A stretch of 64,000 nucleotides of DNA from Bacillota bacterium (GTDB lineage Bacteria > Bacillota > Clostridia > Lachnospirales > Lachnospiraceae). The stretch covers positions 1-64,000 of the forward strand of contig JAEXNR010000001.1 in NCBI GenBank assembly GCA_023439505.1. The letters are read 5' to 3'. Positions within the stretch are counted from its first letter, which is position 1. Each line of letters opens with the position of its first letter. The translations under genes and the position numbers were made by a program. The notes under the pieces were generated by a model. The model was not told the origin of the DNA. It was given only the letters and a program-made list of their open reading frames with translations, and did not search any database. Below are positions 50,386 to 59,830 of the stretch, one piece after another.

Positions 50386-51414
50386 TTATTTCAGAGGGAT
50401 AAACACCTCGTAGAAGTTGCGTTCTATCTGTCCGAACAGCTTAACAAAACGGATAAAAATATAAACAACCCCTTTGAAACTCTCTCCATGTTCGGCAGCC
50501 CACTCATAGGTGGCAATAAACATTTTTTCCATAAGGGAATTGTCGCGGCTGTCTGCTTCCAGTATGGTGTGCAGACATCTCCCACTTTCAAGATATGTTT
50601 TCCCCGCACCCTGTTCCTTTTTTGCAGTCCGCCCTACAAGGCACATCTTTGTTCCTTTATAGCCGGATTTATCAAATGTAACGGCACGGACAAGATTCGA
50701 TAAAATATCGTCCTCCTGCAAATCCATAAAGGCAAGTACCCGTTCTTCATATTCTTTCAAAGAGGATACTGCCTCAAAGGTTTCCATGACAAGATGTAAG
50801 GGCAGCTCCTTTACAGAAAATACCTGTTCAGACTGAACGGCATCTTCACAAAACACCCTTGTTTCGATAAGACGTTTTACGATACGCTGCTGTGCACGGA
50901 TATTGTTTTCTATATCGCTTATTTTTTGGCTGAGTAGCCCCAAACCGTCATAGTCCCCGGTTCCTATCAGTTCCTTTATTTCCAATGGTGAAAAACCACG
51001 CTTCTTATAAAAGTCGATGGCCATTAAGCGGGAAACATCATCAAAGGTAAATTCCCGGTATTGGCTGCTTTGGTTTCGTCCCGGCGCAATCAGTCCGATT
51101 TCCTCATAATAGCGCAAGGTTTCCCTTGTCAAACCGAGGTTTTTGTATAAATCATTGGTGCGGTAAATCGAGTTGTTATCGGAATCCATGCTGTTGATTT
51201 TTTGTAATGCTCCCTGCAATTCGGGATTATCCCCAACCACCATTTTATTTTTTGAGAATCGATTATCCCCCGGCTTTTCGGCATGAGCAAGGAGAAGCCA
51301 TGTTTTCCCTTTTTTGATTGCTCCGGGCACTTTTCCGGCTTTGCAGTAATAAGCAACCATACGACTTGAAATATTCCATTTTAGGGCGATTTCATTTGCG
51401 GTTAAGTATTCCAT
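50386..51414 (-). CDS. MerR family multidrug-responsive regulator, BmrR-like
   Basis: A 342-residue regulator with three parts: an N-terminal excisionase-like helix-turn-helix (residues 1-40, LTANEIALKWNISSRMVAYYCKAGKVPGA), a standard MerR domain (about 80-190, YRTNDLYKNLGLTRETLRYYEEIGLIAPGR and coiled-coil dimerisation helix), and a C-terminal effector-binding domain of the GyrI/BmrR type ending YEVFIPLK. Two DNA-binding modules in one MerR protein is unusual. ATG 51414 follows AAAGGAGG. It lies directly upstream of the exporter it probably activates. Confidence 0.83.
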   Translation of the reverse strand: MEYLTANEIALKWNISSRMVAYYCKAGKVPGAIKKGKTWLLLAHAEKPGDNRFSKNKMVVGDNPELQGALQKINSMDSDNNSIYRTNDLYKNLGLTRETLRYYEEIGLIAPGRNQSSQYREFTFDDVSRLMAIDFYKKRGFSPLEIKELIGTGDYDGLGLLSQKISDIENNIRAQQRIVKRLIETRVFCEDAVQSEQVFSVKELPLHLVMETFEAVSSLKEYEERVLAFMDLQEDDILSNLVRAVTFDKSGYKGTKMCLVGRTAKKEQGAGKTYLESGRCLHTILEADSRDNSLMEKMFIATYEWAAEHGESFKGVVYIFIRFVKLFGQIERNFYEVFIPLK

Positions 51415-51434
51415 TTTACTTCCTCCTTTGTCCA

Positions 51435-51463
51435 ATTATACTTCGCATATCTGAAATATGCAA
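51435..51463 (-). promoter_or_regulatory. Promoter with dyad for the merR gene
   Basis: Minus strand: TTGCAT (51463-51458), 17-bp spacer, TATAAT (51440-51435). The dyad GCATAT-N5-ATATGC (51445-51461) fills the spacer, suggesting autoregulation, perhaps through the extra N-terminal DNA-binding domain. Confidence 0.65.
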
Positions 51464-51500
51464 GGTTCCTTATTACGTAGGTGGTGGAGTGCATAAAAAA

Positions 51501-51529
51501 ACCGCAGACTTTATAGAAAAATCTACGGT
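51501..51529 (-). terminator. Intrinsic terminator after tag
   Basis: Arms ACCGCAGA (51501-51508) and TCTACGGT (51522-51529), one mismatch; on the minus strand followed by TTTTTTTA. It ends the run of genes from the ABC exporter through tag. Confidence 0.75.
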
Positions 51530-51575
51530 GCAAAGAGCCTTGTAGCCTTTGTGGTTTTGATGTTGTGTAATGATT

Positions 51576-52139
51576 TCATGACCTGTTACGCGTATGATAA
51601 GGACAGGTTGTGATATGATCATCAATCATCCCAATCGCCTGAAGGTAAGAATAGATGATCACAGGCCCTGCAAATTTAAAGCCTCTTTTCTTCATATCTT
51701 TGCTGATCTTCTCTGAAAGATCTGACCGCGCCGGCATCTGACTCTCTGTTTCCCATGTATTCACTACCGGTCTATTCTCTACATAATTCCACAAATAGTT
51801 AGAGAAGCTTCCGAATTCCTGTTGAAGCTCTAAAACCGCAATTGCATTGCTTCTTACTGATTTTAACTTCGAGCTATTCTTAATTACCTGATATTGATTT
51901 CTGATCCATTCGATATCTTCATCAGTTAACCCTGCACAATAAGCAATGTCGAAGTTATGAAATGCATTCTTATACTCATCTCTTTTGGCCAGAACCGTAC
52001 TCCAGGATAAACCGGCCTGCGCTCCTTCCAAGGTCAGCATTTCAAATAAATAAGTATCTTCATGACTCGGTACACACCACTCAATGTCATGATATTGTTT
52101 CATAATTTCATTATTTCCCGGCCATGCACATGCTCCCAT
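51576..52139 (-). CDS. tag: DNA-3-methyladenine glycosylase I
   Basis: Removes 3-methyladenine from alkylated DNA. The 187-residue protein shows CAWPGNNEIMKQYHDIEWCVP near the start (zinc Cys and substrate-binding Glu/Trp region), EGAQAGLSWSTVL, VNTWE, and a C-terminal CPYHT zinc site. ATG 52139 follows GGAG at seven bases; earlier in-frame Met codons lack sites. It follows an ABC permease gene closely on the same strand. Confidence 0.93.
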   Translation of the reverse strand: MGACAWPGNNEIMKQYHDIEWCVPSHEDTYLFEMLTLEGAQAGLSWSTVLAKRDEYKNAFHNFDIAYCAGLTDEDIEWIRNQYQVIKNSSKLKSVRSNAIAVLELQQEFGSFSNYLWNYVENRPVVNTWETESQMPARSDLSEKISKDMKKRGFKFAGPVIIYSYLQAIGMIDDHITTCPYHTRNRS

Positions 52140-52173
52140 AAATATTCTCTCCATCTTCATGTAATAGTAGAAG

Positions 52174-52989
52174 TTACGAACCCGTTCCCGAATATCCTCT
52201 TGCCCCCTTCATCCATACTTTATAACTGATATAGAAAAATACGATACCAAATAAGGGTAAGGTATAAGTCAGAAGCGGGATTGCTTCTTGACGAAGAAAC
52301 GGCATACAAGGATAATAGGCCAAAAAGGCGATGGGAATAATAAAGGTGAAAATAAAACGAAATACCGGACCGAAGATTGTAATGGGATATCTGGCATAGT
52401 CCTTAAAGTTAAAGGCAAATATCATGATAAAGGTAGATCCCATCAGCCAGAAATTCGTTGCTGCCGCGATATTCATTAAGGCAATCATAAACAGCGATGC
52501 AAAAATAAGTTCAAAAACAAACAGCAATAATATTCCAACCGTAACCGGAAGCCTTAGATGATGCCATGCATACACTACGGTCACGGTTCCAAAGGCAAGC
52601 TGTCCTAACCCCTTCATATCAAATACCTCGGAAATGTAGTAAAAAAATACATTAATTGGCCGAAAACAATATTTGATAAAATCACCGGTGTATACATTCA
52701 TTCGAAGCTGCCAGTTATTATCAAACAGACACTGCACCGGCGTCAGCGCCATCAAGGAAAACCCATACATATAAAGCATCTGGTGGAAGGTCCATCCATT
52801 GATTGACGGAAAATTCTGAAATATAATCCAGAATGCCATAAAACCTGCCATATTGGTCAATATCATACCGATATTTGAAATAATAAAATCCGCACGGTAA
52901 CTCATTTTCCCCTTAATGTCCTGCAATATGATCATCAAATAGAGGTGAAGGTACCATCTTAGCCCATAACGCTTTTTTATCTTTTTCAT
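52174..52989 (-). CDS. ABC-2 family permease subunit (COG3694 type)
   Basis: A 271-residue protein with six membrane helices, third gene of an exporter operon. The RADFIISNIGMILTNMAGFMAFWIIF start and the DFIKYCFRPINVFFYYISEVFDMKGLG segment fit the uncharacterised ABC-2 permease pair (COG3694/COG4587; PF06182) that works with a COG4586 ATPase. The transported compound is unknown; relatives are associated with antibiotic or viologen efflux. Confidence 0.83.
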   Translation of the reverse strand: MKKIKKRYGLRWYLHLYLMIILQDIKGKMSYRADFIISNIGMILTNMAGFMAFWIIFQNFPSINGWTFHQMLYMYGFSLMALTPVQCLFDNNWQLRMNVYTGDFIKYCFRPINVFFYYISEVFDMKGLGQLAFGTVTVVYAWHHLRLPVTVGILLLFVFELIFASLFMIALMNIAAATNFWLMGSTFIMIFAFNFKDYARYPITIFGPVFRFIFTFIIPIAFLAYYPCMPFLRQEAIPLLTYTLPLFGIVFFYISYKVWMKGARGYSGTGS

Positions 52990-52993
52990 TGTC

Positions 52994-53815
52994 TCAACCT
53001 CCGTTTACCGTGAGCACCCGTTTGGAAACATTCCAAAAGCTGCGACTCAGCACCAGCATCACAATTACCCAGAAGATTTGTTTTCCGATCATCATCAGAT
53101 AATCCTCCCCTGTCAGAGATCGATTTATTAAGATCTGTAAGGGGGTATTATAAATTGCCTGAAACGGCAGCAAATTTACAAAGGTACGTAATTGATCAGG
53201 AAAGAAAGCCAGGGGCACCGTTGCACCGGAGAGAATCGCTACCACAACCTCTTTCATGATATTAACCCCCCAGATCGACTGGGTATAAAAGCATATGGTC
53301 CCAACAAAAAAATCAATGAAAAAGTTGATCATAACAGCAATCGCTACACTGAAAACAAAAAGCACAAGGTTGATGCCCAAGCTAATACTACCCTTTGTTA
53401 CAAAATAAACAATAAGAAACGTGGGTAAAAAGGTTGTAAAAAACTTGATTACATACTCGCCGGAGGTGGCAAAAAACCAGTAAGCCTGAAAATCTGCCGG
53501 CTTTAGTAAGTTTTGTATAATCTGACCGGATTGAAAATCTCTTCCCATTCCCCATATGATAAAACAATTCATAAAATTAAAAAGAGCTGATGCCAGAACA
53601 AGGTAGATCATTGTATCGGAAAATGTCATACCGTTTACTGTATCCATTGGGCTTGAATTATAGATTGCTTTCCAGAGATAATATATTATAATCAGGTAAA
53701 CAATATTTCCAATGATGGTAACCAGCATACTGGAACGAAAAGCAAGACTCTCCATAATGCTTCCTCTGGTTAATCCAAGATATCTTGTGAGAGGTAATCT
53801 TTTTGACTTGGTCAC
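52994..53815 (-). CDS. ABC-2 family permease subunit (COG4587 type)
   Basis: The partner permease, 273 residues with six helices. Typical features: RSSMLVTIIGNIVYLIIIYYLW, a SGQIIQNLLKPADFQAYWFFATSGEYVIKF segment paralogous to the other subunit, and VPLAFFPDQLRTFVNLLPFQAIYNTPLQIL. It overlaps the ATPase gene by four bases and ends four bases before the second permease gene, so all three form one operon. Confidence 0.83.
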   Translation of the reverse strand: MTKSKRLPLTRYLGLTRGSIMESLAFRSSMLVTIIGNIVYLIIIYYLWKAIYNSSPMDTVNGMTFSDTMIYLVLASALFNFMNCFIIWGMGRDFQSGQIIQNLLKPADFQAYWFFATSGEYVIKFFTTFLPTFLIVYFVTKGSISLGINLVLFVFSVAIAVMINFFIDFFVGTICFYTQSIWGVNIMKEVVVAILSGATVPLAFFPDQLRTFVNLLPFQAIYNTPLQILINRSLTGEDYLMMIGKQIFWVIVMLVLSRSFWNVSKRVLTVNGG

Positions 53816-54849
53816 TGTACTCCCCCCTCATATATTTTTCTGATAACACTTTCCGTAGAAATCTCCTGCAACATCATATCGGCAATTTTTCTCTTGTCCT
53901 GTATCACATGAAGTGCCTCCATCACCGTCACTTCCTCTTCATTCAGAAGAATTTCCGTCCATTCACCGTCTTCCTTTACACTTAGAGACTTCGCTTCGGG
54001 AAATGCTGTATGTAACAGATTTTTCACTTCCTCAACATCTTTTGCCGTAGACATTGTCCCATTTTTCGGAAAATTTAGCTTTATGGTTCGATATGCGCCA
54101 AAAAAACCTCTCAGGTTTTCTATTTTATTATCATAAAGCATCTTTCCCTTATCAATGATAATAATCCGTTTACACAGGGCATCCACATCACCCATATCAT
54201 GCGTGGTCAGGATGACTGTGGTCTTCTTCTCCCTATTCAATTCCTTAATTAATTCCCGAATCTTACTTTTAATTGAAACATCCAGTCCAATGGTAGGTTC
54301 GTCCAGAAACACCACTTTAGGATTATGTAAAAAAGATGCCAGAATATCACATAGGATACGCTGGCCCAAGGACATCTGGCGTACGGTTTTTCCGTATAAT
54401 TCCCCAGCTCCAATAAGGGAATCGAAGTATTCCAGATTATTTTTAAAATCCTGATCCGGGATATAATAGATTTCCTTTAAAATTTTAAAGGACTCCATCG
54501 CGGGCAGCGCCCACCATAATTGCGTTCTCTGCCCGAAAACGACACCGATTTCCTCTGCATTCTTTGCTCTGTTCTTATAGGGAATACGGTCGTTTACCCT
54601 GATTGTCCCTGAGGTCGGCTCCAAAACACCTGTCATCATCTTTATCGTAGTTGATTTACCCGACCCATTTGGTCCCAGATATCCTAAAATCTCCCCCTGC
54701 TTTATCTCCATACTGACATTATCCACAGCCCTCAGCGTGTGATAATCCCTGGAAAACAGGTCCTTTACCATTCCGCCCAAACCTTCCCTGTGGTTTAGGA
54801 CTTTAAATTCCTTGGTGATGTTCTCCACCTTAATGATCGAATCACTCAT
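53812..54849 (-). CDS. ABC exporter ATPase (COG4586 type)
   Basis: Powers the ABC-2 exporter encoded downstream. Walker A GPNGSGKSTT, Q-loop VFGQRTQLWW (a WW after the Gln is characteristic of this subgroup), signature MSLGQRILCDI, Walker B VVFLDEPTIGLD and switch His TTHDMGD are present, followed by a C-terminal alpha/beta extension. ATG 54849 follows GGAGTGGGGAG. Total 345 residues. Confidence 0.9.
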   Translation of the reverse strand: MSDSIIKVENITKEFKVLNHREGLGGMVKDLFSRDYHTLRAVDNVSMEIKQGEILGYLGPNGSGKSTTIKMMTGVLEPTSGTIRVNDRIPYKNRAKNAEEIGVVFGQRTQLWWALPAMESFKILKEIYYIPDQDFKNNLEYFDSLIGAGELYGKTVRQMSLGQRILCDILASFLHNPKVVFLDEPTIGLDVSIKSKIRELIKELNREKKTTVILTTHDMGDVDALCKRIIIIDKGKMLYDNKIENLRGFFGAYRTIKLNFPKNGTMSTAKDVEEVKNLLHTAFPEAKSLSVKEDGEWTEILLNEEEVTVMEALHVIQDKRKIADMMLQEISTESVIRKIYEGGVQ

Positions 54850-54968
54850 GCTCCCCACTCCTCATACATTCATCTTAAGTCTAATCATATTATCTGATCT
54901 ATCTTACTATGTCATGGTATCTTTTTTCAAATAGGTGTCTTTTTTTTACCTGCCCATAAGACGATTGC

Positions 54969-55556
54969 TCAGATGTTGCCATTCTCCCCCGTAATGAATA
55001 ATTCATGATAATATTTAATGACTGACTTTCGTGTGATAATTCCCATAAACTTATCTCTGTCATCAACCACCGGAACAAAATTTTGTTCCATGACGCGCAG
55101 CAGCAACTCATCAATGGTTGTATTAATCTTAACCGCCGGATTCCAGCCTTTTCGAAGGATCTCTGTGATTGGGTAATCCTCCTGTACTTTTATGGAACTT
55201 ACCCCGCTGTCCACAATATGCCAGAGAAAGTCCCCTTCACTGACCGTCCCGATATAGGTGCCGTCGTCTGAGACTACCGGCATAGCCGTATACATATGAT
55301 GCCTCATCTTCTCAATCCCCTGTCGCAGGGTACAGTGATTGTTCAGATATGCCACCGAGGTTTTGATGGTCAATAAAAATATAATACTCTTCTTCCCTAT
55401 GTTCTTTGTACTTTTTTTGTCACTACTGGAATCTTCTTGATTTTTGTCGTTATTATCTGTTGTTTGTTGCAATATAAAGCCCCCTTTCAGTCTAAATGGC
55501 ATCCCATGCATATCATCCGGAATTACCTGTGCACCAATACATTGTTGGAATAACAT
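54969..55556 (-). CDS. Tandem CBS-domain protein with unusual N-terminus
   Basis: The C-terminal 140 residues contain two CBS motifs (LRQGIEKMRHHMYTAMPVVSDDGTYIGTVSEGD and VPVVDDRDKFMGIITRKSVI), like small clostridial CBS proteins that bind adenine nucleotides. Those normally begin near SIIFLLTIKTSVAYL; here that position has no start codon, and an extra 55-60 residue hydrophilic segment precedes it. The gene starts 12 bases after the GH3 stop, with GAGG only four bases before the ATG. It may be a recent start-codon change or a partly decayed gene. Confidence 0.7.
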   Translation of the reverse strand: MLFQQCIGAQVIPDDMHGMPFRLKGGFILQQTTDNNDKNQEDSSSDKKSTKNIGKKSIIFLLTIKTSVAYLNNHCTLRQGIEKMRHHMYTAMPVVSDDGTYIGTVSEGDFLWHIVDSGVSSIKVQEDYPITEILRKGWNPAVKINTTIDELLLRVMEQNFVPVVDDRDKFMGIITRKSVIKYYHELFITGENGNI

Positions 55557-55568
55557 AAATCCTCATAC

Positions 55569-56843
55569 TCAATCCGGGTCCTGAGAAAGTGTGGAATACT
55601 TGATTCGCAGAATCCGTTCCAATGATTGGTTAATACGATCCTGAGTAATGATACCGTTATTTACTGCATCCAGAACTCCTTGATAAGCCGTTTTAAAATC
55701 CTGAGGCATCAATATAATGTCAGCGCCAGCCTGCAGGGACTGTAAAACCGCCTCTTTTGCACCATAATGATTAACAACAGCCCCCATGCTCATGGAGTCG
55801 GTGATTATTATACCATCATATTCCATTCTATTCCGAAGTATATCTGTAATCATGATCCTGGAAAGAGAGGAGGGCGTATTATCCCCTATCACTTCAGGAA
55901 CAGAGATATGTGAAACCATTATAAATGGAATATGCTGCTCCACGGCAGCCTTGAAAGGAATTAACTCATTCTCCTCCAGCTCCTCCAGTGTTTTATCCGT
56001 GTAAGCAAATCCTTCATGGGTATCGCCCTGAGTTGCTCCATGTCCCGGAAAATGCTTAAAGCAGGAAAGCACCTGATGTTCCTGAAGACCCTTTGCAACG
56101 GACAGGTCCATCTCAGCAACCAGATTTCCGTCCTTCCCAAAGGAACGGCTGCCAATCACTGTATTATCCGGGTTGGTAAGCACATCCGCCACCGGAGCAA
56201 AGTCCAGATTAAATCCGAATTGATTCAGATATTCTCCAATGGTACTCCCAACTTCATAGGCCTGATCTGTATCCATTGTTGCTCCAATGGATGCCATATC
56301 CTTATATTTTTTCACTTGAAACTTGTCATTATTTCCAATTCTCGCTACAAGACCGCCTTCTTCATCTATCGCAAGAAAAAGCGGCAGATCTTCAATCTCA
56401 CCGGCATATTCCTGTGTTTTCTTTGTCATATCAAGCAATTGTCCGGGAGAAACAACATTGGCACCAAAATACACCAATCCACCGACCGGATATGCTTTTA
56501 AGGCTTCTTTGGTAGTTTCATCAGCCTGTATGACAGTCTGGTATCCGGTGAGTGCTTCCGGTGTTATCATAAATAGCTGAGCAACCTTTTCCTCCAGTGT
56601 CATCTTCGAAATTTTTGATTGAATTTTTTCCTCCAATCGTTCCTCCGGTGATTGTGTCGGTGTAATATTCTGTTGGTCAGAAGCAGGTTCCCTGGAAGGA
56701 TGATTCCTGTCTTCCTCCGGTATTACCGGGTCTATGGAATCTGCCGTATGCTGATCCGTATTCTCCTTTGAAAAATAACGGCAGGCAGATAAAAGGATTG
56801 CGATTGTTATGAATAATAAGCATCCGTATAGTTTTCTCTTCAT
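55569..56843 (-). CDS. Beta-N-acetylhexosaminidase lipoprotein, GH3 (NagZ-like)
   Basis: Cleaves terminal N-acetylglucosamine, probably during peptidoglycan turnover. A signal peptide with lipobox LLSAC places it on the outer face of the membrane (Cys near residue 21), followed by a charged linker to about residue 75. The catalytic domain has CFKHFPGHGATQGDTHEG (the His-containing loop of NagZ) and nucleophile Asp in IIITDSMSMGAV. At 424 residues it is slightly long because of the linker. Confidence 0.9.
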   Translation of the reverse strand: MKRKLYGCLLFITIAILLSACRYFSKENTDQHTADSIDPVIPEEDRNHPSREPASDQQNITPTQSPEERLEEKIQSKISKMTLEEKVAQLFMITPEALTGYQTVIQADETTKEALKAYPVGGLVYFGANVVSPGQLLDMTKKTQEYAGEIEDLPLFLAIDEEGGLVARIGNNDKFQVKKYKDMASIGATMDTDQAYEVGSTIGEYLNQFGFNLDFAPVADVLTNPDNTVIGSRSFGKDGNLVAEMDLSVAKGLQEHQVLSCFKHFPGHGATQGDTHEGFAYTDKTLEELEENELIPFKAAVEQHIPFIMVSHISVPEVIGDNTPSSLSRIMITDILRNRMEYDGIIITDSMSMGAVVNHYGAKEAVLQSLQAGADIILMPQDFKTAYQGVLDAVNNGIITQDRINQSLERILRIKYSTLSQDPD

Positions 56844-57014
56844 GATTTTCCTCCAGACTAATTATACCATATCGTAATCCATTTGGCAGTGCGCTAAATT
56901 ATTATATTTTTATAACATTATCTTTACCGTTTCCGTTTATTCTCCACATGACATACTGCACAATGGTCTCGATTAATCATTCCGAAAAGCTTGTAACGAA
57001 GCGAGAGCAAAATA

Positions 57015-57052
57015 ACAGCGCAAATTCCTTATAGTAAGCGGACTTGCGCTGT
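57015..57052. other. Hairpin in the 56844-57162 intergenic gap
   Basis: Arms ACAGCGCAA (57015-57023) and TTGCGCTGT (57044-57052) with a 20-base loop. There is no clear T run, so termination for the flotillin gene is possible but uncertain. Nothing else was seen in this 320-base gap. Confidence 0.45.
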
Positions 57053-57162
57053 AGATATAGATGTTACTGCTTCGTTTCATAAGAGAAACACATTGCAATA
57101 TCAGTTCTACTTTTAATTTATATTCTAAACGCTTTAATAACGATTTTCTTAAAGTAATTGGT

Positions 57163-58740
57163 TTACAAGTCTGATAAGATATCCTTATCCATGCCTGTAA
57201 TATTAATATTTTTGTTCGTTTTCGCATCAAGACTGTCTGACATGACAATATTCTTCATATCGATGCCAACGGAGCTTTGAATGGTATCAAAGACTTTGGC
57301 CAGTACTGTAGGGACGTTGTCTGACACGCTGTCAATTCCGCCGCCATAAATCTTGATATCAGAGATCTGGCTTAATGGTTCTGCAACTGCTCTTGCAAGT
57401 TCCGGCAGCTTCTCAATTAATTTATCTGCCATTGCGGCGCCGGTGTATTTCTTATATGCTTCCGCTTTCTTCTCCATTGCTTCAGCTTCCGCAAGCCCCT
57501 TCGCTTTAATCGACTCTGCCTCAGCAAGACCAACGGATGCGATTGCCTTTGCTTTTGCTTCACCATTGATGGCCTGGGCCTCCGCTTCTGCCTTGGCTTT
57601 TACTTTAATTGCTTCCGCCTCTGCATTTGCTTCTGCTTTTTTCGCCTCTGCCCGTGCCTCTGCTTCTGCTATTTTCGTATATTTCTCGGCGTCCGCTTCC
57701 GCTTTCCTTTGTTCTCTCTCAGCGTTGGCAGGCTCCACTACCTTGGTTTTTAATTCCTCTCGGGTTTTTTCCGCACGACGCTGTTCCAACTCAATCTGCT
57801 TTAACTCTCTTGCAATATCAACCTGCAGCTGAGCTTCCTGCAGCTCTTTCTGCTTTTGCTGTTTTAAAATATCAGCTTCCATCTGCGCAGAGATAACTTC
57901 CTTATAGGTGATGCTTTTTTGAATTTCATATGCAGCATCTGCCTTGGCTTTTGCAGATTCCTGCTCGATTCTAAAGTCTGCTTCCCGTACTTCCTTTGCC
58001 TTAATTGCTGCGCTTACCTCAGTTTCTGCTTCAAGTCTGGCCTTCTGTCCCTCTTTGGTAGCCTCAGATTTCTTAATGGATTCCTCTTTCAATGCTATTG
58101 CTTGAGCAATCTCAGCATCTTTCTTCTTCTCTGCAATCTGTTTTGCTCCCAAAGCTCTGATATAACCGTTGGTGTCATTCACATCCTTGATGGAGAAATC
58201 CTTTAATTCAAGACCCATCTCTCCGATCTTTGTACCAACAACTTCCTGTACCTTTGCTGAAAATGCTTCTCTGTCATTATAGATTTGTTCTACGGTCATG
58301 GATGCAACGATCTCACGAAGCTTTCCTTCCAGAATCAGCGTTACCTGATCTGCGATTGACTTCTGAATCTGTATCTCATTACCGCCCGTAAATTGCTCAA
58401 TTGCCGCATAAATACTTTCATGGGTATTTCTTACTTTAATTACGGCTGTTCCGACAACATCAATGGGAACCCCCTGGGAGGACATGGTCTGTGAAGTATT
58501 AATATTCAGTTGAATATTCCCCAGAGAAATAATATCTGTCCGCTCAAGAACCGGAATTACCATACCACCGCCACCGGTGATAATTTTCTTTTTCATACCG
58601 GTGACCACCATTGCTCTGTCCTGTGGTACTTTCTTCCACATGCGTAAAATCAGGGACAGTACGAGAAGAAAAGCTGCCACAGCCAGCACCGTAATAACAA
58701 TCGGTGCATAGTTTACATCCAATAAATTTGATAAATACAT
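57163..58740 (-). CDS. floT: Flotillin (YuaG/FloT type)
   Basis: Membrane-associated scaffold of functional membrane microdomains. One N-terminal helix (about residues 12-32), a PHB/SPFH domain (about 35-200, VPQDRAMVVTGMKKKIITGGGGMVIPVLERTDIISL), a long coiled coil rich in Ala-Glu (about 200-440, repeats such as AEAKAEAEAQAI), then a C-terminal part with ADKLIEKLPELARAVAEPLSQISDI. 525 residues. It follows an NfeD gene, as in Bacillus yuaF-floT. Confidence 0.93.
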   Translation of the reverse strand: MYLSNLLDVNYAPIVITVLAVAAFLLVLSLILRMWKKVPQDRAMVVTGMKKKIITGGGGMVIPVLERTDIISLGNIQLNINTSQTMSSQGVPIDVVGTAVIKVRNTHESIYAAIEQFTGGNEIQIQKSIADQVTLILEGKLREIVASMTVEQIYNDREAFSAKVQEVVGTKIGEMGLELKDFSIKDVNDTNGYIRALGAKQIAEKKKDAEIAQAIALKEESIKKSEATKEGQKARLEAETEVSAAIKAKEVREADFRIEQESAKAKADAAYEIQKSITYKEVISAQMEADILKQQKQKELQEAQLQVDIARELKQIELEQRRAEKTREELKTKVVEPANAEREQRKAEADAEKYTKIAEAEARAEAKKAEANAEAEAIKVKAKAEAEAQAINGEAKAKAIASVGLAEAESIKAKGLAEAEAMEKKAEAYKKYTGAAMADKLIEKLPELARAVAEPLSQISDIKIYGGGIDSVSDNVPTVLAKVFDTIQSSVGIDMKNIVMSDSLDAKTNKNINITGMDKDILSDL

Positions 58741-58849
58741 GAAATAACCTCCTTCTATTTAATAATGCCGCAAGACCTGTTTCGCACAGTCTTTATGATT
58801 ACAAAGGAATGTGCACGCCTATGGCTGATCTATGGTTTTGCCTACGGCA

Positions 58850-59539
58850 TTACTCTTCGTATTTATTCTTTGGTTCTACAATAAATATTCCATTACGGAA
58901 TTCTTTTGCCTTTACAATTCTACCGGTCTCCAGTTTCAGGTTCATATCTTCACATCTTGCCGGATAGCTGACCCGGACATCCTTAAGTGTGACAAAGCTT
59001 ACCGTTCCCAATTGTCCCGGTAAAATCGTATCAATTACTTTACCATCATAAAGGAGCAGCTCATTCTCATTGATTCCATTATTTATGGTCTGCGCTCTTT
59101 TTAAGGAATTAATGATGGTCTGTACCAGAACAGAGGCCAGATAACCAAATATTACTGATAATATCAAAGACAAGATCCGGTTTCTGTTTCCTAACGTCAT
59201 CAATGCACCGGAAGCTCCAAAGATAATTGCAAGTCCGGATATGGATAACAAAGAAGTGGGAAGCAGTCCGACTGAAAATAGTGATTCTGTTCCTGTCCCC
59301 GGGTGATCCATGGCAGATGAATGTGCACTGTCTGCCGCAACCGGATGGTGGAACTCCATATCCGGATCAGAATCGATCTGGAGGTCAGTATCTATATCCA
59401 CATCCAGATCAACATCGGCATCAACATCAATATCACCATCGATGTCCGTGTCCATTCCATGGGACAAAAAGCCTGCTATTACATTAATCAGTGGTAATAC
59501 AGCGCCTCCTGCCAGAAAACACAAATAAAAAGTCAACAT
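58850..59539 (-). CDS. NfeD-like membrane protein with Asp-rich loop, flotillin partner
   Basis: A 229-residue membrane protein: one N-terminal helix, an extremely acidic stretch (about residues 30-55, alternating Asp with Val/Ile/Leu, as in DVDADVDLDVDIDTD), two or three central helices (about 85-150), and a C-terminal NfeD OB-fold (about 165-225, GTVSFVTLKDVRVSYPARCEDMNLKLETGRIVKAKEF). It is cotranscribed with floT, and such pairs act together. The Asp repeats could bind calcium, which is inference. Confidence 0.87.
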   Translation of the reverse strand: MLTFYLCFLAGGAVLPLINVIAGFLSHGMDTDIDGDIDVDADVDLDVDIDTDLQIDSDPDMEFHHPVAADSAHSSAMDHPGTGTESLFSVGLLPTSLLSISGLAIIFGASGALMTLGNRNRILSLILSVIFGYLASVLVQTIINSLKRAQTINNGINENELLLYDGKVIDTILPGQLGTVSFVTLKDVRVSYPARCEDMNLKLETGRIVKAKEFRNGIFIVEPKNKYEE

Positions 59540-59830
59540 AAGATCCCCCCTGATACGCTTTTATTTTATTTCGTTATATCATAACGATCTTTTTTTATGA
59601 AAACTAATGCTAATATGATTATGAATGAGGATGTTATCTGCCATCCGATAATTCAGGTATAATTACAGTATAATGATTGGACCCCCAATTTTCAACCCCT
59701 TTATCCATATGTAACCATTCCTTAATGAAACCTTAATCTGGTGTTATACGCTGCCAACACAAAGATCCGCATGGATATTATTTCTATTGGAGTCTTGTCC
59801 CTATCTGGTATATCCGAAGCTTAGTTCACA

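Noticed and set aside
57353..57832. A 159-residue Ala/Ser-rich frame on the plus strand
   Set aside because: It is the antisense of the Ala-Glu coiled coil of the flotillin gene.
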